A stretch of 64,000 nt of DNA from Swaminathania salitolerans (GCF_025994315.1 NZ_BAQE01000003.1), one strand, 5' to 3'. Positions 16,847 through 25,575 are shown, counted from the first letter of the stretch. Notes: generated by a model not told the origin, from the letters alone. A program made the numbers and translations.

Positions 16847-17821
16847 TTACCGTGGCAAGATCGCGACCGCTCCGTCAAGCGCGTGATAACGCGCAAACTG
16901 ACGCAGCGCCTCCGGCATGGCGAACCAGTCACCGCCGAAATGCCTGTGAATGAACTCCCACACCGTCTTCGGAGGTTTCTGCGTCGAGACCTCGCGGACC
17001 GGCATGGTCTTGCCATCCCTGATCTGCGCCCCCAGCCAGAGCCGCGCCTGCTTCTCATCGCCCAACTGATCGACGAGATGGAGCGGAAGGGCCTGCCGGC
17101 CCGTATAGGGACGCCCGTCGGCGAGCTTCCGGATTTCCTCCATGGGGCGATGACGCCCTTTGGCGACGATCGCGACGAACTGATCGAAAAGATCGTCCAC
17201 CACACCCTGCAACATGGCGCGCCCCTCGGGTTTCAATGGCACGAATGGCTGCGACTGATCCTTCATGGGGCCGGAGGTGATCGTATCTGCGGTCACCCCG
17301 ATGCGCTCGAGCAGCGTCGAGGCATCCGGCCGGATCATGATGACCCCGATCGAGCCCGTGATGGTGGAGGGATAGGCGAAGATACGCCGCGCAGGCGCTG
17401 CGATCATGTAGCCCGCAGACGCCGCAACGCCCTGCATGGAAACGGCGACAGGCTTGCGGGCTGCGAAGGATTCGATCGCATCGTGGATCGCAACGCCCCC
17501 CGTCACCCCTCCTCCGGGGCTATCGATGACGAGGAGCAGACCGTGGGTATGCGGATCTGACGCGAGGCGATCGATCGCCTCGACGGTGGCCTGCATCCGG
17601 TCGCTTATGATTCCCTTGATCTCGAGCCGCGCAATCGAATCGGTGGGGCCCTGCCGATGGCCCGGCAGGAACAGCATCCAGAATGCCGCAACACAGGCGA
17701 CGAGCGCCAGCACGCGCCAGAACAGGAGACGGCGGCGCTGCAGGCGATAGGCCACGCGCGTATCGTCGGAGGCTGGCCCGGCCCCGTTTCCGGCCTCGGC
17801 TCGATTATCCGCCTGTTCCAT
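16847..17821 (-). CDS. sppA: Signal peptide peptidase SppA (short form, S49)
   Basis: The 324-residue inner-membrane serine peptidase degrades cleaved signal peptides. A basic N-terminus (RLQRRR) precedes one membrane segment at about 33-53. The ClpP-like fold has VIDSPGGGVTGG near residue 98, the nucleophile Ser135 in GVAASAGY and the general base Lys187 in SGPMKDQ, the Ser/Lys dyad of the family. Only one S49 domain is present, so it is the short 36K type. A strong terminator separates it from mucR upstream; ihfB follows downstream. Confidence 0.93.
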   Translation of the reverse strand: MEQADNRAEAGNGAGPASDDTRVAYRLQRRRLLFWRVLALVACVAAFWMLFLPGHRQGPTDSIARLEIKGIISDRMQATVEAIDRLASDPHTHGLLLVIDSPGGGVTGGVAIHDAIESFAARKPVAVSMQGVAASAGYMIAAPARRIFAYPSTITGSIGVIMIRPDASTLLERIGVTADTITSGPMKDQSQPFVPLKPEGRAMLQGVVDDLFDQFVAIVAKGRHRPMEEIRKLADGRPYTGRQALPLHLVDQLGDEKQARLWLGAQIRDGKTMPVREVSTQKPPKTVWEFIHRHFGGDWFAMPEALRQFARYHALDGAVAILPR

Positions 17822-17844
17822 CGCAGAGACATTCCTTTACAAGC

Positions 17845-17882
17845 AAAAAAGGCAACTCATCGCAGGATGAGTTGCCTTTTTG
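17845..17882 (-). terminator. Intrinsic terminator between mucR and sppA
   Basis: A perfect 16-bp stem (17846-17861 with 17866-17881) closes a four-base loop; the stem begins with A and ends with T runs, so it ends in U in either direction. It follows the mucR stop (17910) by about 28 bases on the minus strand and lies 24 bases before the sppA start, isolating sppA from mucR. Confidence 0.88.
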
Positions 17883-17909
17883 AGGACGTCTACTGGCGAA
17901 AGGCAGAAA

Positions 17910-18401
17910 TCAGACCTTTTTCGCACGCCCGCGACGCGAGGGGCGATCTTCCGACTCCGCACCCTCTTCCGCAGAAGCGCGTGTCGCGGCATCGAGACCG
18001 GCATTGATCTTGCGTCCAAGACCGATCTCGCGCGCCAGATGCGAGCGACGCTCGGCATAATTGGGCGCCACGAGGGGGTAGTCGGCGGGCAGACCCCAGC
18101 GTTCGCGATACTGCTCGGGCGTCATGCCATAGGCGCTCTGGAGATGACGCTTGAGCATCTTCAGCTTCTTCCCGTCTTCCAGACAGACAATGTAGTCCGG
18201 GAAGACGGAGCGCTTGATCGGCACGGCCGGCTGCGGACGCTCCGGCTCCGGTTCGGCCTGACCGGCGCCCTGAAGCGCATTATAGACCTGCTTGATCATG
18301 CCCGGCAGCTCTTCACCCGACATCGGATTATTCGCCACATGCGACGAGACGATCTGTGCGGTCAGCTCAAGGAGGGCTACGTTGTTCTCGATCTCAGACA
18401 T
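17910..18401 (-). CDS. mucR: MucR/Ros-family transcriptional regulator with degenerate zinc-finger ligands
   Basis: The 163-residue protein matches MucR/Ros: N-terminal oligomerisation helices (about 5-45), a proline-rich linker, then the DNA-binding core VFPDYIVCLEDGKKLKMLKRHL and MTPEQYRERWGLPADYPLVAPNYAERRS. MucR proteins bind AT-rich DNA and act as H-NS-like global silencers. Ros has four zinc ligands (Cys, Cys, His, His). Here only Cys73 and His86 remain; the second Cys is Asp76, and residues 90-91, where a second His would sit, are Ala-Tyr. Asp at the second position is known in MucR proteins; loss of the second His is more unusual. The C-terminus is acidic then basic. A good AAAGAGAAA ribosome binding site precedes the start. 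Confidence 0.93.
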   Translation of the reverse strand: MSEIENNVALLELTAQIVSSHVANNPMSGEELPGMIKQVYNALQGAGQAEPEPERPQPAVPIKRSVFPDYIVCLEDGKKLKMLKRHLQSAYGMTPEQYRERWGLPADYPLVAPNYAERRSHLAREIGLGRKINAGLDAATRASAEEGAESEDRPSRRGRAKKV

Positions 18402-19192
18402 TTATTTTCTCTTTGTCGAAGTTTAACTCTTTTAACCGGGTCTTTTATATCAGCTCATCTGACGAGTAAATAGATTTAACGTTTTTCCATCATTTTTTAT
18501 ACTTTCCTGAGCTCTTCGTTAAAAACTCGCGAAACATAGAATGTTTCCATGGAAAGAAAAGAAAATCTTCAAAATCAGTTTCATTCTTTAACATTCTCTT
18601 GCGGTATGACCGTCAACTATCGTGAAACTATAATAGAACAAACAGGTAAATTTTTTCCTAATCACGGAGTTTCGAAAGAAAAACGCCCCGAACTGTATTG
18701 GTTCATACATTTCCCTCCCCTCGTCGTAACCGTCTCACACGCGCGACATGCCCACGCGCCCGCTCTAGTTCCGGGATTTGGAGAGGTTGTGCGGGTATTT
18801 CCAGTATCCCTGTCGATCCGGACGATATGACCGGCGTTTCTTTTCCCGATTCGCCCAGAGAACATCAGGAAGAGAGAGGCTTATTATATTTTTTTTTACA
18901 GAACCGACCCGGATCCGACGCAAGAGAGCGATTCTGTTCCAGCCCATGCAGGATCGCGAGACCGGGGCCTGCGCGCGCATCGTCCATGTTGCGCGTCATG
19001 AGAAGCCGCAGCGTAAACGCATCGTGTCGTATCGGAGACAGCACGGCGACAAGCGGGACGCGCCTGTTTCCTCTCCTCCCGCAACCGGGCATTACTCAAA
19101 CTTAAGGCCGTGTTTCTGGTTTCAATCGGGTTTTCACCATATCCGGCTAAGCCTGCTCCCTGCTTCCCTGCAGAATCACAGATCGTGAGTTC
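18402..19192. other. AT-rich intergenic region upstream of mucR
   Basis: This 791-base gap has no convincing gene. The first about 300 bases and the stretch near 18875-18900 are clearly richer in A and T than the rest of the window. TTTAAC occurs at 18422, 18431, 18475 and 18587 and its complement at 18518-18523. Since MucR proteins repress their own promoter at AT-rich sites, this is the likely mucR control region. Open frames such as 18549-18830 lack coding character and a ribosome binding site. Confidence 0.55.
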
Positions 19193-21364
19193 ATGCCCTC
19201 CGTGCGTATCCCGCTTCGCCTGACCCCGTCCCTTTCCACCGGATCGCGCAGCCGCGCGACGGCCGCACGCGGTCGCTGGTCCTGGCTCTATGCCCCGTCT
19301 GCCCAGGCCGTCGAATTCGCGCTTCGCAATACGATCGCGGCACTCCTCGCCCTCGGTATCGCCATGTGGATGGAGCTCGACAGCCCGATCTGGGCCACGA
19401 TGACGGTGTGGGCAGTCGCACAGGGCACCCGCGGAGAAAGCCTCTCGAAGGCACGATGGCGTATCGTCGGCACCGTCATCGGGGCCACCGCAGCGATCGG
19501 ACTTTTCACCCTTTTCCCCCAGCAGCCCCTGCTCTTCTTCCTGACCCTCGCGATCTGGATGGGGCTGTGCGCCGGACTCGCGACGTTCGTCAGCAATTTT
19601 CGCGCCTATGCGCTCGTCCTCTCCGGCTATACCTGCGCGATCATTGCCATGGGCGCCGTACACGACCCGGACAACGTCTTCATGATTGCGATCTCACGCT
19701 CGACCTATATCGGGCTGGGCGTGGTCTGCGAGGCGGGAATGGGCCTCATCTTCGCGACCGGTCAGGAACGACAGGCCCGAATCGCGGTCAGAACCAAATT
19801 GCAGACGGCCCTGTCCCTCGTCTCCGCATCGATTGCCGATATCCTCTCCGATGCCGCCTCGACCCAGCGCAAGGCCCGGGATCTCTTTGCGACCATCCTG
19901 CGTCTCAACAGCGAGATCGAATTCGCCGAGATCGAAATGGGGCCGCACGGACATGAGGGCGATCATGCACGCGCAGCCCTCGCGGCCGTTTCCATCCTGC
20001 TGTCGCGCGGATTCGGCATGGCGTCCCGCCTGGCCGCTCTCGCCCATAGCCATGGCAGTTTCCGCGAGACTTCGGACGAAACGCAGATCTTCCTGAGGGG
20101 GCTGGAGAGGCGCCTGAAGGCACAGGAGCCCGTCCAGTCGATTCTTGCGGATCTGCATGTGCTCATCGAGCGCTGCCGGGCCCATGCAGCGCCATTCATG
20201 GTGCCCGATCACGAGCACACGCCGATGGTCGGCCCCGTCGACGAGCGCGTGCTTCATGTGGCGTTGGGCGAGCTGCTGCACGATCTCGAGATTGCCGTCA
20301 TCGAATACGATGCGAGCACCCATCTGATTCCCGGCGATCGCTTCCATTTCCGTCTTCAGACCCATCGCGACCCCCGCAACGCCATCAATAACGGACTGCG
20401 CGTCACCGCCTCGATCCTTTTCACAGCGCTGGTCTGGGAGATCACCGCCTGGCCGAACGGCGCCGGTTTCATCTCGATCACCGCCCTGATCTGCGGCCTT
20501 TTCGCCACCCAGGAGAATCCCGTTCTCGGCACGACGTCCTTTCTCAAGGGCACGGTCTGGTCCATCATCGCCGGGGGAATCCTGACCTTCATCTTCGTGC
20601 CGAAATTCGATACCTACGAGATGTTCATCATGGCATTCGGCCCGGCCATGTTCATCGGAGGCCTCGCGCGGATCAACCCGGCCACGGCGGGCGCGGCCGC
20701 CGCCTACGGGCTTCTCATGCCCGCAACCGTGAACGTCCAGAACCATCATCGCCTGAACGAGATCGCGTTCTTCAACGGAGCCAGTGCCACGCTGCTCGCA
20801 GCCTGCGCCGCCGTGCTCGTGTTCCACACCTTCCTGCCCTTCAATCCGCAATCGGAGCGTCATCGTCTCAGGATGCAGATGCTTGCCGAACTGCGCGCGC
20901 TCTGCCACCTGCGCAAGGCACCGGAAACGCGACGCTGGATCGGGCGGAACATCGACCGTTTCGCCCGCCTGATCCGCCATGCGGGTCCGTCTCCGCTGCC
21001 GATCGTCGAGAACTATCTGCAAGGCACGCTTGCCGTCATGACGATCGGCCTCAACGTCATCCGGCTGCGTACGCTCCTCGACCGCGACCATCTTCCGGAC
21101 ACGGCGCGTCGCCCGATCGCGCTGCTGCTCGACCGCATGGAATATACCCGCGACCGGCACGATCGCCCGGCGCGCGTCGCGGCGGCGGCAGTGCGCAGGC
21201 TCCGCGCGCTCGACCGTACCGAGCACGATCTGGTCACCCGGCTGGAGCTGATCCGGGGCATTTCCTATCTCGTCGTGATACGCGACGAGCTGACGGCCAA
21301 TGCCGCCTTCCTCGACGAAATGCATGGCTATACCAGCCACCGCGCCTTGCAGGAGCTCCGATGA
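19193..21364 (+). CDS. FUSC-family membrane exporter (AaeB-like)
   Basis: The 723-residue protein has two repeated membrane bundles (about 37-170 and 405-545) separated and followed by soluble helical regions, the layout of FUSC/AaeB-type proteins. Matching segments are the first hydrophobic block with SPIWATMTVWAVAQG and the second with GAGFISITALICGLFATQENP. AaeB with AaeA exports aromatic carboxylic acids in E. coli; here no membrane-fusion partner gene is adjacent, so the substrate is open. The last four bases overlap the guaD start, so both are translated together. Confidence 0.85.
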   Translation: MPSVRIPLRLTPSLSTGSRSRATAARGRWSWLYAPSAQAVEFALRNTIAALLALGIAMWMELDSPIWATMTVWAVAQGTRGESLSKARWRIVGTVIGATAAIGLFTLFPQQPLLFFLTLAIWMGLCAGLATFVSNFRAYALVLSGYTCAIIAMGAVHDPDNVFMIAISRSTYIGLGVVCEAGMGLIFATGQERQARIAVRTKLQTALSLVSASIADILSDAASTQRKARDLFATILRLNSEIEFAEIEMGPHGHEGDHARAALAAVSILLSRGFGMASRLAALAHSHGSFRETSDETQIFLRGLERRLKAQEPVQSILADLHVLIERCRAHAAPFMVPDHEHTPMVGPVDERVLHVALGELLHDLEIAVIEYDASTHLIPGDRFHFRLQTHRDPRNAINNGLRVTASILFTALVWEITAWPNGAGFISITALICGLFATQENPVLGTTSFLKGTVWSIIAGGILTFIFVPKFDTYEMFIMAFGPAMFIGGLARINPATAGAAAAYGLLMPATVNVQNHHRLNEIAFFNGASATLLAACAAVLVFHTFLPFNPQSERHRLRMQMLAELRALCHLRKAPETRRWIGRNIDRFARLIRHAGPSPLPIVENYLQGTLAVMTIGLNVIRLRTLLDRDHLPDTARRPIALLLDRMEYTRDRHDRPARVAAAAVRRLRALDRTEHDLVTRLELIRGISYLVVIRDELTANAAFLDEMHGYTSHRALQELR

Positions 21365-22698
21365 GCGCTTCCCAGCCCGATCTGGCCCTTCGCGGCACGC
21401 TCCTCCGGTTCCGGGGCGACCCCTTCGAAATGCCCCCCGACGAGGCGCTCGACATCGAAACGGACGGGATCGTCCTGATCCGGGACGGGCATATCGTCGA
21501 AACCGGCCCCTTCGCGCGGCTGAAGGACCGCCTGCCTCCGGGAACGGGACTCCACGATTACAGCAATTGCCTCATCGGCCCCGGCTTTATCGACGCGCAT
21601 GTCCATTATCCGCAATTCGGCGTCATCGCCTCGTACGGCGAACAGTTGCTCTCCTGGCTCGAGCGCTATGTTTTTCCCGAAGAGCGGCGCTTCTCCGATC
21701 CCGGATACGCGACACAGATCGCCTCCGCCTTTCTGGATGCCCTTCTCGCGAACGGCACGACAACCGCTTGCGTCTATTGCACGGTGCATCCCGAATCGGT
21801 CGACGCCTTCTTCTCGGAATCGCAGCGCCGCAATACCCGGATGATTGCGGGCAAGGTTCTCATGGACCGCAATGCGCCGGACTTCCTGTGCGATACCGCC
21901 CAGAGCGGATACGACCAGTCACGCGCACTGATCGAACGCTGGCATGACAGGGGCAGACAGCTTTACGCTGTCACGCCTCGTTTCGCTCCGACAAGCACAC
22001 GCGAACAGCTCGCGCTGGCGGGGGCCCTGCTCGACACATCCGGGACGCTGTTCATGCAGACGCATCTGCTCGAAACAACAGCGGAAGAGCGCTGGGTGCG
22101 CAGTCTCTTTCCCGAGCGGCGCTCCTATCTCGATGTCTATGACCATGCCGGGCTCGTCCGGCCGCGCAGTGTGTTCGGTCATGCCGTTCACATCCACGAT
22201 GCCGATCTGCATCGCTGTCACGACGCGGGCTGCGCGATCGCACATTGTCCGACCTCGAACGCCTTTCTGGGAAGCGGGGCCTTCGATCTCTTCGAGGCGC
22301 TCCGCCCCGACAGACGGGTGCATGTCGCACTGGGTTCCGATATCGGCGGAGGAAACGCGCTCTCGATGCTGCGTGGCATGAACGATGCCTATTGCGCGGC
22401 CCAGAGCCACGACCGGCGCCTGCACCCCGTTCAGGCGTACTGGCTGGCAACGCTGGGGGCGGCACGCGCGCTCGGGCTCGAGGCTTCAATCGGCCATCTC
22501 ACCCCCGGGATAGAAGCCGATCTGTGCATTCTGGACCCTTTCTGCACGCCCGTTCTGGCACAGAGATCGGCCCGGGCCGAATCGGTCGCGGATCTCCTTT
22601 TCGCCCTCTCCATGCTGGGGGACGATCGGGCCGTACGCGCAACCTATGTCATGGGCGTGCGTCAGCCCCGCCCCCGGGGCTGGGCCCGCGAGACGTGA
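21361..22698 (+). CDS. guaD: Guanine deaminase
   Basis: A 445-residue amidohydrolase that converts guanine to xanthine and ammonia. The metal motif HxH is His80/His82 in GFIDAHVHYPQFG, which matches guanine deaminases; further metal or substrate elements are QTHLLET, SVFGHAVHI, AHCPTSNAFLGSG and ALGSDIGGGN. GuaD proteins usually have HLSEN where HLLET stands here, a small deviation. The ATG overlaps the exporter stop by 4 bases. The 3' end overlaps the convergent esterase gene by 37 bases. Other cyclic amidine hydrolases are possible, but length and motifs fit guaD best. Confidence 0.9.
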   Translation: MSASQPDLALRGTLLRFRGDPFEMPPDEALDIETDGIVLIRDGHIVETGPFARLKDRLPPGTGLHDYSNCLIGPGFIDAHVHYPQFGVIASYGEQLLSWLERYVFPEERRFSDPGYATQIASAFLDALLANGTTTACVYCTVHPESVDAFFSESQRRNTRMIAGKVLMDRNAPDFLCDTAQSGYDQSRALIERWHDRGRQLYAVTPRFAPTSTREQLALAGALLDTSGTLFMQTHLLETTAEERWVRSLFPERRSYLDVYDHAGLVRPRSVFGHAVHIHDADLHRCHDAGCAIAHCPTSNAFLGSGAFDLFEALRPDRRVHVALGSDIGGGNALSMLRGMNDAYCAAQSHDRRLHPVQAYWLATLGAARALGLEASIGHLTPGIEADLCILDPFCTPVLAQRSARAESVADLLFALSMLGDDRAVRATYVMGVRQPRPRGWARET

Positions 22699-23795
22699 TC
22701 CCCTCGGCCCGGACCGCCGGAGGATCTCCCCGGACCGGATGAAGCCGCGTCACGCGCTTCACCGTAGGGCGGCTCCAGCAATCCGATCTGCCTCAACCAG
22801 AGCGCGTAGCGTGCGGTCCAGTCCTCGCTCGGGGTACCGGCCCTTCCCATGCCAAAACCATGCCCGCCTGCAGGGAGAGAAACATAGGTGACCGCTCCCC
22901 CTGCCCGAACGCAGCGCCTCGCCATGAGGGCCGCATTGGCCGGAGATGCAATGCGGTCGTCATCTGCCTGAACCAGAAAGACGGGCGGATACCCCTTCCC
23001 GACATGGGTCTGCACCGACCAGGCTCGTGCAAGAGACGGATCGGGTTTCCGTCCGACAAGCGCGCGCCGGGTTGCGGTACGATCGTAAGGCTTCTCGAGC
23101 GTGATGACCGGATAGATCAACGCCACGCCGGCGAGCGACGCATGAGGAACCGGGGAAACAGCCCCGGAGGGGGATCCCGCGAGGGTGTCGGAACCCCTCC
23201 AGCCGGTCGCCAGCATTCCCATGAGATGCGCGCCCGCCGAGAAACCGAGAAGACCGATCCGGGCAGGATCGATACCGTCCCCCTGCGCGCGCTGCAGAAC
23301 GATCTCCAGGGCGCGACGCGCGTCATCCAGTGGCGCGCGCGGCCCCTCGAGCCACCCTTCGGGCGGCAGACGATAGACGAGCACATAGACCGTGATGCCG
23401 CGCGCCGTGAGCCAGCGCATGGCCGGATACGCCTCCCGCCCCATGGCGATGCGGTGATATCCGCCGCCCGCCGCCACGATCACGGCAGCACCGTTCGGAT
23501 GCGGGGGGCGGAATATCTCGATCCGCGGTATCGCTATGCGGGAAAGCGCTCCGGAACGCCCTCGCTTCTCAGGCGCGGACGGACCGTCACCACCCCATCG
23601 CCATGGGGCGGGAGGCGTATCCGGCCAGAGCGCGACGCAAACCGGTCCGGCAGACGCATCGGGCCGGATACAGCTGACGAGCAGGAGCAGAAGAGCGAAC
23701 CACGGGAGACGCACGAGAAAGCGTCGTTTCCGGAAGCTGCGGAAAGGAACGGGAGACACCGGATACCGGCACGAAGCGCGTTCTTTCACTCCCAT
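22662..23795 (-). CDS. Alpha/beta-hydrolase, acetyl-esterase-like, putative lipoprotein
   Basis: The 377-residue protein has a basic N-terminus, a hydrophobic segment (about 28-41) and a lipobox LVSC with Cys42, suggesting an envelope lipoprotein. The hydrolase domain shows an AAGGGYHRIA oxyanion loop near 109, the nucleophile Ser186 in GFSAGAH, Asp280 in QADDDRI and His312 in GGHGFG. It resembles BD-FAE/acetyl-xylan-esterase-type enzymes that deacetylate carbohydrates, but the substrate cannot be told. The last about 30 residues are Gly/Arg/Ser-rich, encoded over the guaD 3' end, and look like an extension past the fold. Confidence 0.8.
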   Translation of the reverse strand: MGVKERASCRYPVSPVPFRSFRKRRFLVRLPWFALLLLLVSCIRPDASAGPVCVALWPDTPPAPWRWGGDGPSAPEKRGRSGALSRIAIPRIEIFRPPHPNGAAVIVAAGGGYHRIAMGREAYPAMRWLTARGITVYVLVYRLPPEGWLEGPRAPLDDARRALEIVLQRAQGDGIDPARIGLLGFSAGAHLMGMLATGWRGSDTLAGSPSGAVSPVPHASLAGVALIYPVITLEKPYDRTATRRALVGRKPDPSLARAWSVQTHVGKGYPPVFLVQADDDRIASPANAALMARRCVRAGGAVTYVSLPAGGHGFGMGRAGTPSEDWTARYALWLRQIGLLEPPYGEARDAASSGPGRSSGGPGRGDHVSRAQPRGRG

Positions 23796-23872
23796 GCCTC
23801 TCCTTCCATGCCATCCCCCACCGGCCGATCGCCCCCGGTGGGCGCCGCCTCATGAACCGCCCTTCCCGGCTT

Positions 23873-24217
23873 TCAGCTTTTGCGCACGAACACCGATTTG
23901 AGATTCATGGCTCCGATCCCGGCGATCTTGCAGGCAAGATTATGCCCGTCATGACCGTCCACCAGACGCACGTTCTTGATTCTGGTTCCGCCCTTGATGA
24001 CCGAAGAGGCACCTTTGACCTTGAGATCCTTGATCACGGTCACGGTGTCGCCGTCGGCGAGAACCGTCCCATGCGCATCGCGAACCGTGCCATCCGCCTC
24101 ATCGCCGTCCGATTCCGCGCTCAGGCTCCATTCGAGCCCGCATTCGGGACAGACCCAGAGCGCACCATCTTCATAGATATGTTCGCAGCCGCATTGCGGA
24201 CACACATCGCTTTTCAC
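23873..24217 (-). CDS. yjdM: YjdM/PhnA family zinc-ribbon protein
   Basis: The 114-residue protein starts with a zinc ribbon (CPQC, then CPEC about 18 residues later, with YEDGALWVCPECGLEW between) and has the C-terminal domain with VRDAHGTVLADGDTVTVIKDLKVKG and IKNVRLVDGHDGHNLACKI, both characteristic of YjdM (formerly PhnA). Despite the old name, it is not a phosphonate C-P lyase component; its role is unclear. I chose the GTG at 24217 because family members begin a few residues before the first CxxC; an in-frame ATG at 24352 would add 45 unconserved residues. The 269 bases up to the tRNA show nothing else clear. Confidence 0.87.
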   Translation of the reverse strand: MKSDVCPQCGCEHIYEDGALWVCPECGLEWSLSAESDGDEADGTVRDAHGTVLADGDTVTVIKDLKVKGASSVIKGGTRIKNVRLVDGHDGHNLACKIAGIGAMNLKSVFVRKS

Positions 24218-24486
24218 GATTTTAACGATCCTGTTCTTCTGCCGGGAGGCGCCGCCCCTCCAGGGAGGCGAGGACTCGGAAGCCGCCTCCCGCTCGATGC
24301 CCCTGTTCTTAGGAGCCGGAGATCGTTTTGAAAAGCGACGAAGCCGGTGCACCCCACCGCCGGTCGAGGCGCGGACACAGGGACGGGGCGCAGATATGCG
24401 CGTAACGCCGTTCCCGGCGCTTTGCCCCGGGGAGCATGCATCTCACGGTCTCGGATAATCGAATTATCAGATTATCAAGGGGGGGA

Positions 24487-24576
<90 letters not shown>

Positions 24577-24755
24577 GCAGCAGGCTTACCTGGTCGTGGG
24601 CGGCTTATAGGAGGCAGAGCGGCGGGCGCGCAAGAGGGGAAGAGACGATTCTTTCGCTAATCTTTTCTTTCGCCGGTCTTTTCCCGGGGCCCGTATCCCT
24701 GGGCCCCCTGCTATTCCACCCGGGAGAGGTTTCGAGGGCCCGGACGCAATAATGA

Positions 24756-24874
24756 TTGACGCGGGCGTTGCCGCTCCTGTAGTGACGCCCCCTCGCGGGG
24801 GAACGCTTCGGACGCCCGCCAATAACAAAAAGCGACTGGGCGATGCCGACCGGGGAAAACCCCGGCAAAATTGC
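24756..24874 (+). promoter_or_regulatory. Putative rplU promoter and leader hairpin
   Basis: The 328 bases between tRNA-Ser and rplU hold no gene. TTGACG (24756-24761), 18 bases and TAGTGA (24780-24785) form a possible promoter. Downstream a perfect hairpin CCGGGG-AAAA-CCCCGG (24850-24865) is followed by the short palindrome GCAAAATTGC (24865-24874), about 30 bases before the rplU start. The leader could be a site of autoregulation by a ribosomal protein; this is inference. Confidence 0.4.
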
Positions 24875-24904
24875 CAAGAGATCGGACTGATAGAGAGTTT
24901 GAAC

Positions 24905-25219
24905 ATGTTCGCAGTCATCCGCACCGGCGGAAAGCAGTATCGCGTTACCCCGCAGGTTACGCTCAAGGTCGAGAAGCTCGAAGCCGAAGCCGGCACGACC
25001 ATCACCTTCTCCGACGTTCTGGCCGTCGGTTCCGACGCCGGAATCAAGATCGGCGCGCCGCTGGTGGCTGGCGCCACCGTCACGGCGACCGTGATCGCCC
25101 AGGATCGTCTGGACACGGTCATCATCTTCAAGAAGCGCCGCCGGCAGAACAGCCGCCGCAAGAACGGCCATCGCCAGCCGGTCACCGTTCTGCGCATCGA
25201 CGCGATCAACGCAGCGTAA
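24905..25219 (+). CDS. rplU: 50S ribosomal protein L21
   Basis: L21 of the large subunit, 104 residues. It begins MFAVIRTGGKQYRVTPQ, the canonical start, and contains FKKRRRQNSRRKNGHRQ, the rRNA-binding basic stretch. The open frame reaches upstream to 24752, but the ATG at 24905 matches the family. It opens the conserved rplU-rpmA-obgE-proB order. Confidence 0.97.
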   Translation: MFAVIRTGGKQYRVTPQVTLKVEKLEAEAGTTITFSDVLAVGSDAGIKIGAPLVAGATVTATVIAQDRLDTVIIFKKRRRQNSRRKNGHRQPVTVLRIDAINAA

Positions 25220-25247
25220 CTGACGCAAGAGAGAAGGAGAGACCTCC

Positions 25248-25514
25248 ATGGCACAAAAAAAGGCAGGCGGTTCGAGCCGTAACGGACGCGACAGTGCAGG
25301 CCGCCGTCTCGGCGTCAAGAAGTTCGGCGGTGAAGCCGTTCTCGCTGGCAACATCATCGTCCGTCAGCGCGGCACGAAGATGATGGCTGGCCCGAATGTG
25401 GGCGTCGGTCGCGACCACACGCTTTTCGCTCTCGCCGACGGCGCCGTGAAGTTCACGCGCCGCGCCGAAGGCCGCGTCCACGTTTCCGTGACGCTGGCAG
25501 AAGCCGCAGAGTAA
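25248..25514 (+). CDS. rpmA: 50S ribosomal protein L27
   Basis: L27 of the large subunit, 88 residues, starting MAQKKAGGSSRNGRDSAGRR with the conserved N-terminal tail that reaches the peptidyl transferase centre, then GVKKFGGE and RQRGTK. The start has AAGGAGAG upstream. It lies 28 bases after rplU; an intrinsic terminator follows. Confidence 0.97.
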   Translation: MAQKKAGGSSRNGRDSAGRRLGVKKFGGEAVLAGNIIVRQRGTKMMAGPNVGVGRDHTLFALADGAVKFTRRAEGRVHVSVTLAEAAE

Positions 25515-25542
25515 GAAACTGGTCAGGACCAGTTGACGGGAG

Positions 25543-25575
25543 AGGCCGGTCCGCTTGGGCCGGCCTTTCTCGTTT
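25543..25575 (+). terminator. Probable intrinsic terminator or attenuator after rpmA
   Basis: AGGCCGG (25543-25549) pairs with CCGGCCT (25560-25566) around a ten-base loop, followed by TTCTCGTTT. The T-tract is interrupted, so termination may be partial, allowing some read-through into obgE 35 bases on. Confidence 0.65.

Noticed and set aside
18549..18830. 93-residue frame in the AT-rich gap
   Set aside because: No ribosome binding site, mixed composition and no recognisable domain.
24453..24476. GATAATC/GATTATC inverted repeat after tRNA-Ser
   Set aside because: Weak stem without a T-tract; could be chance in an AT-rich patch, so not called a terminator.
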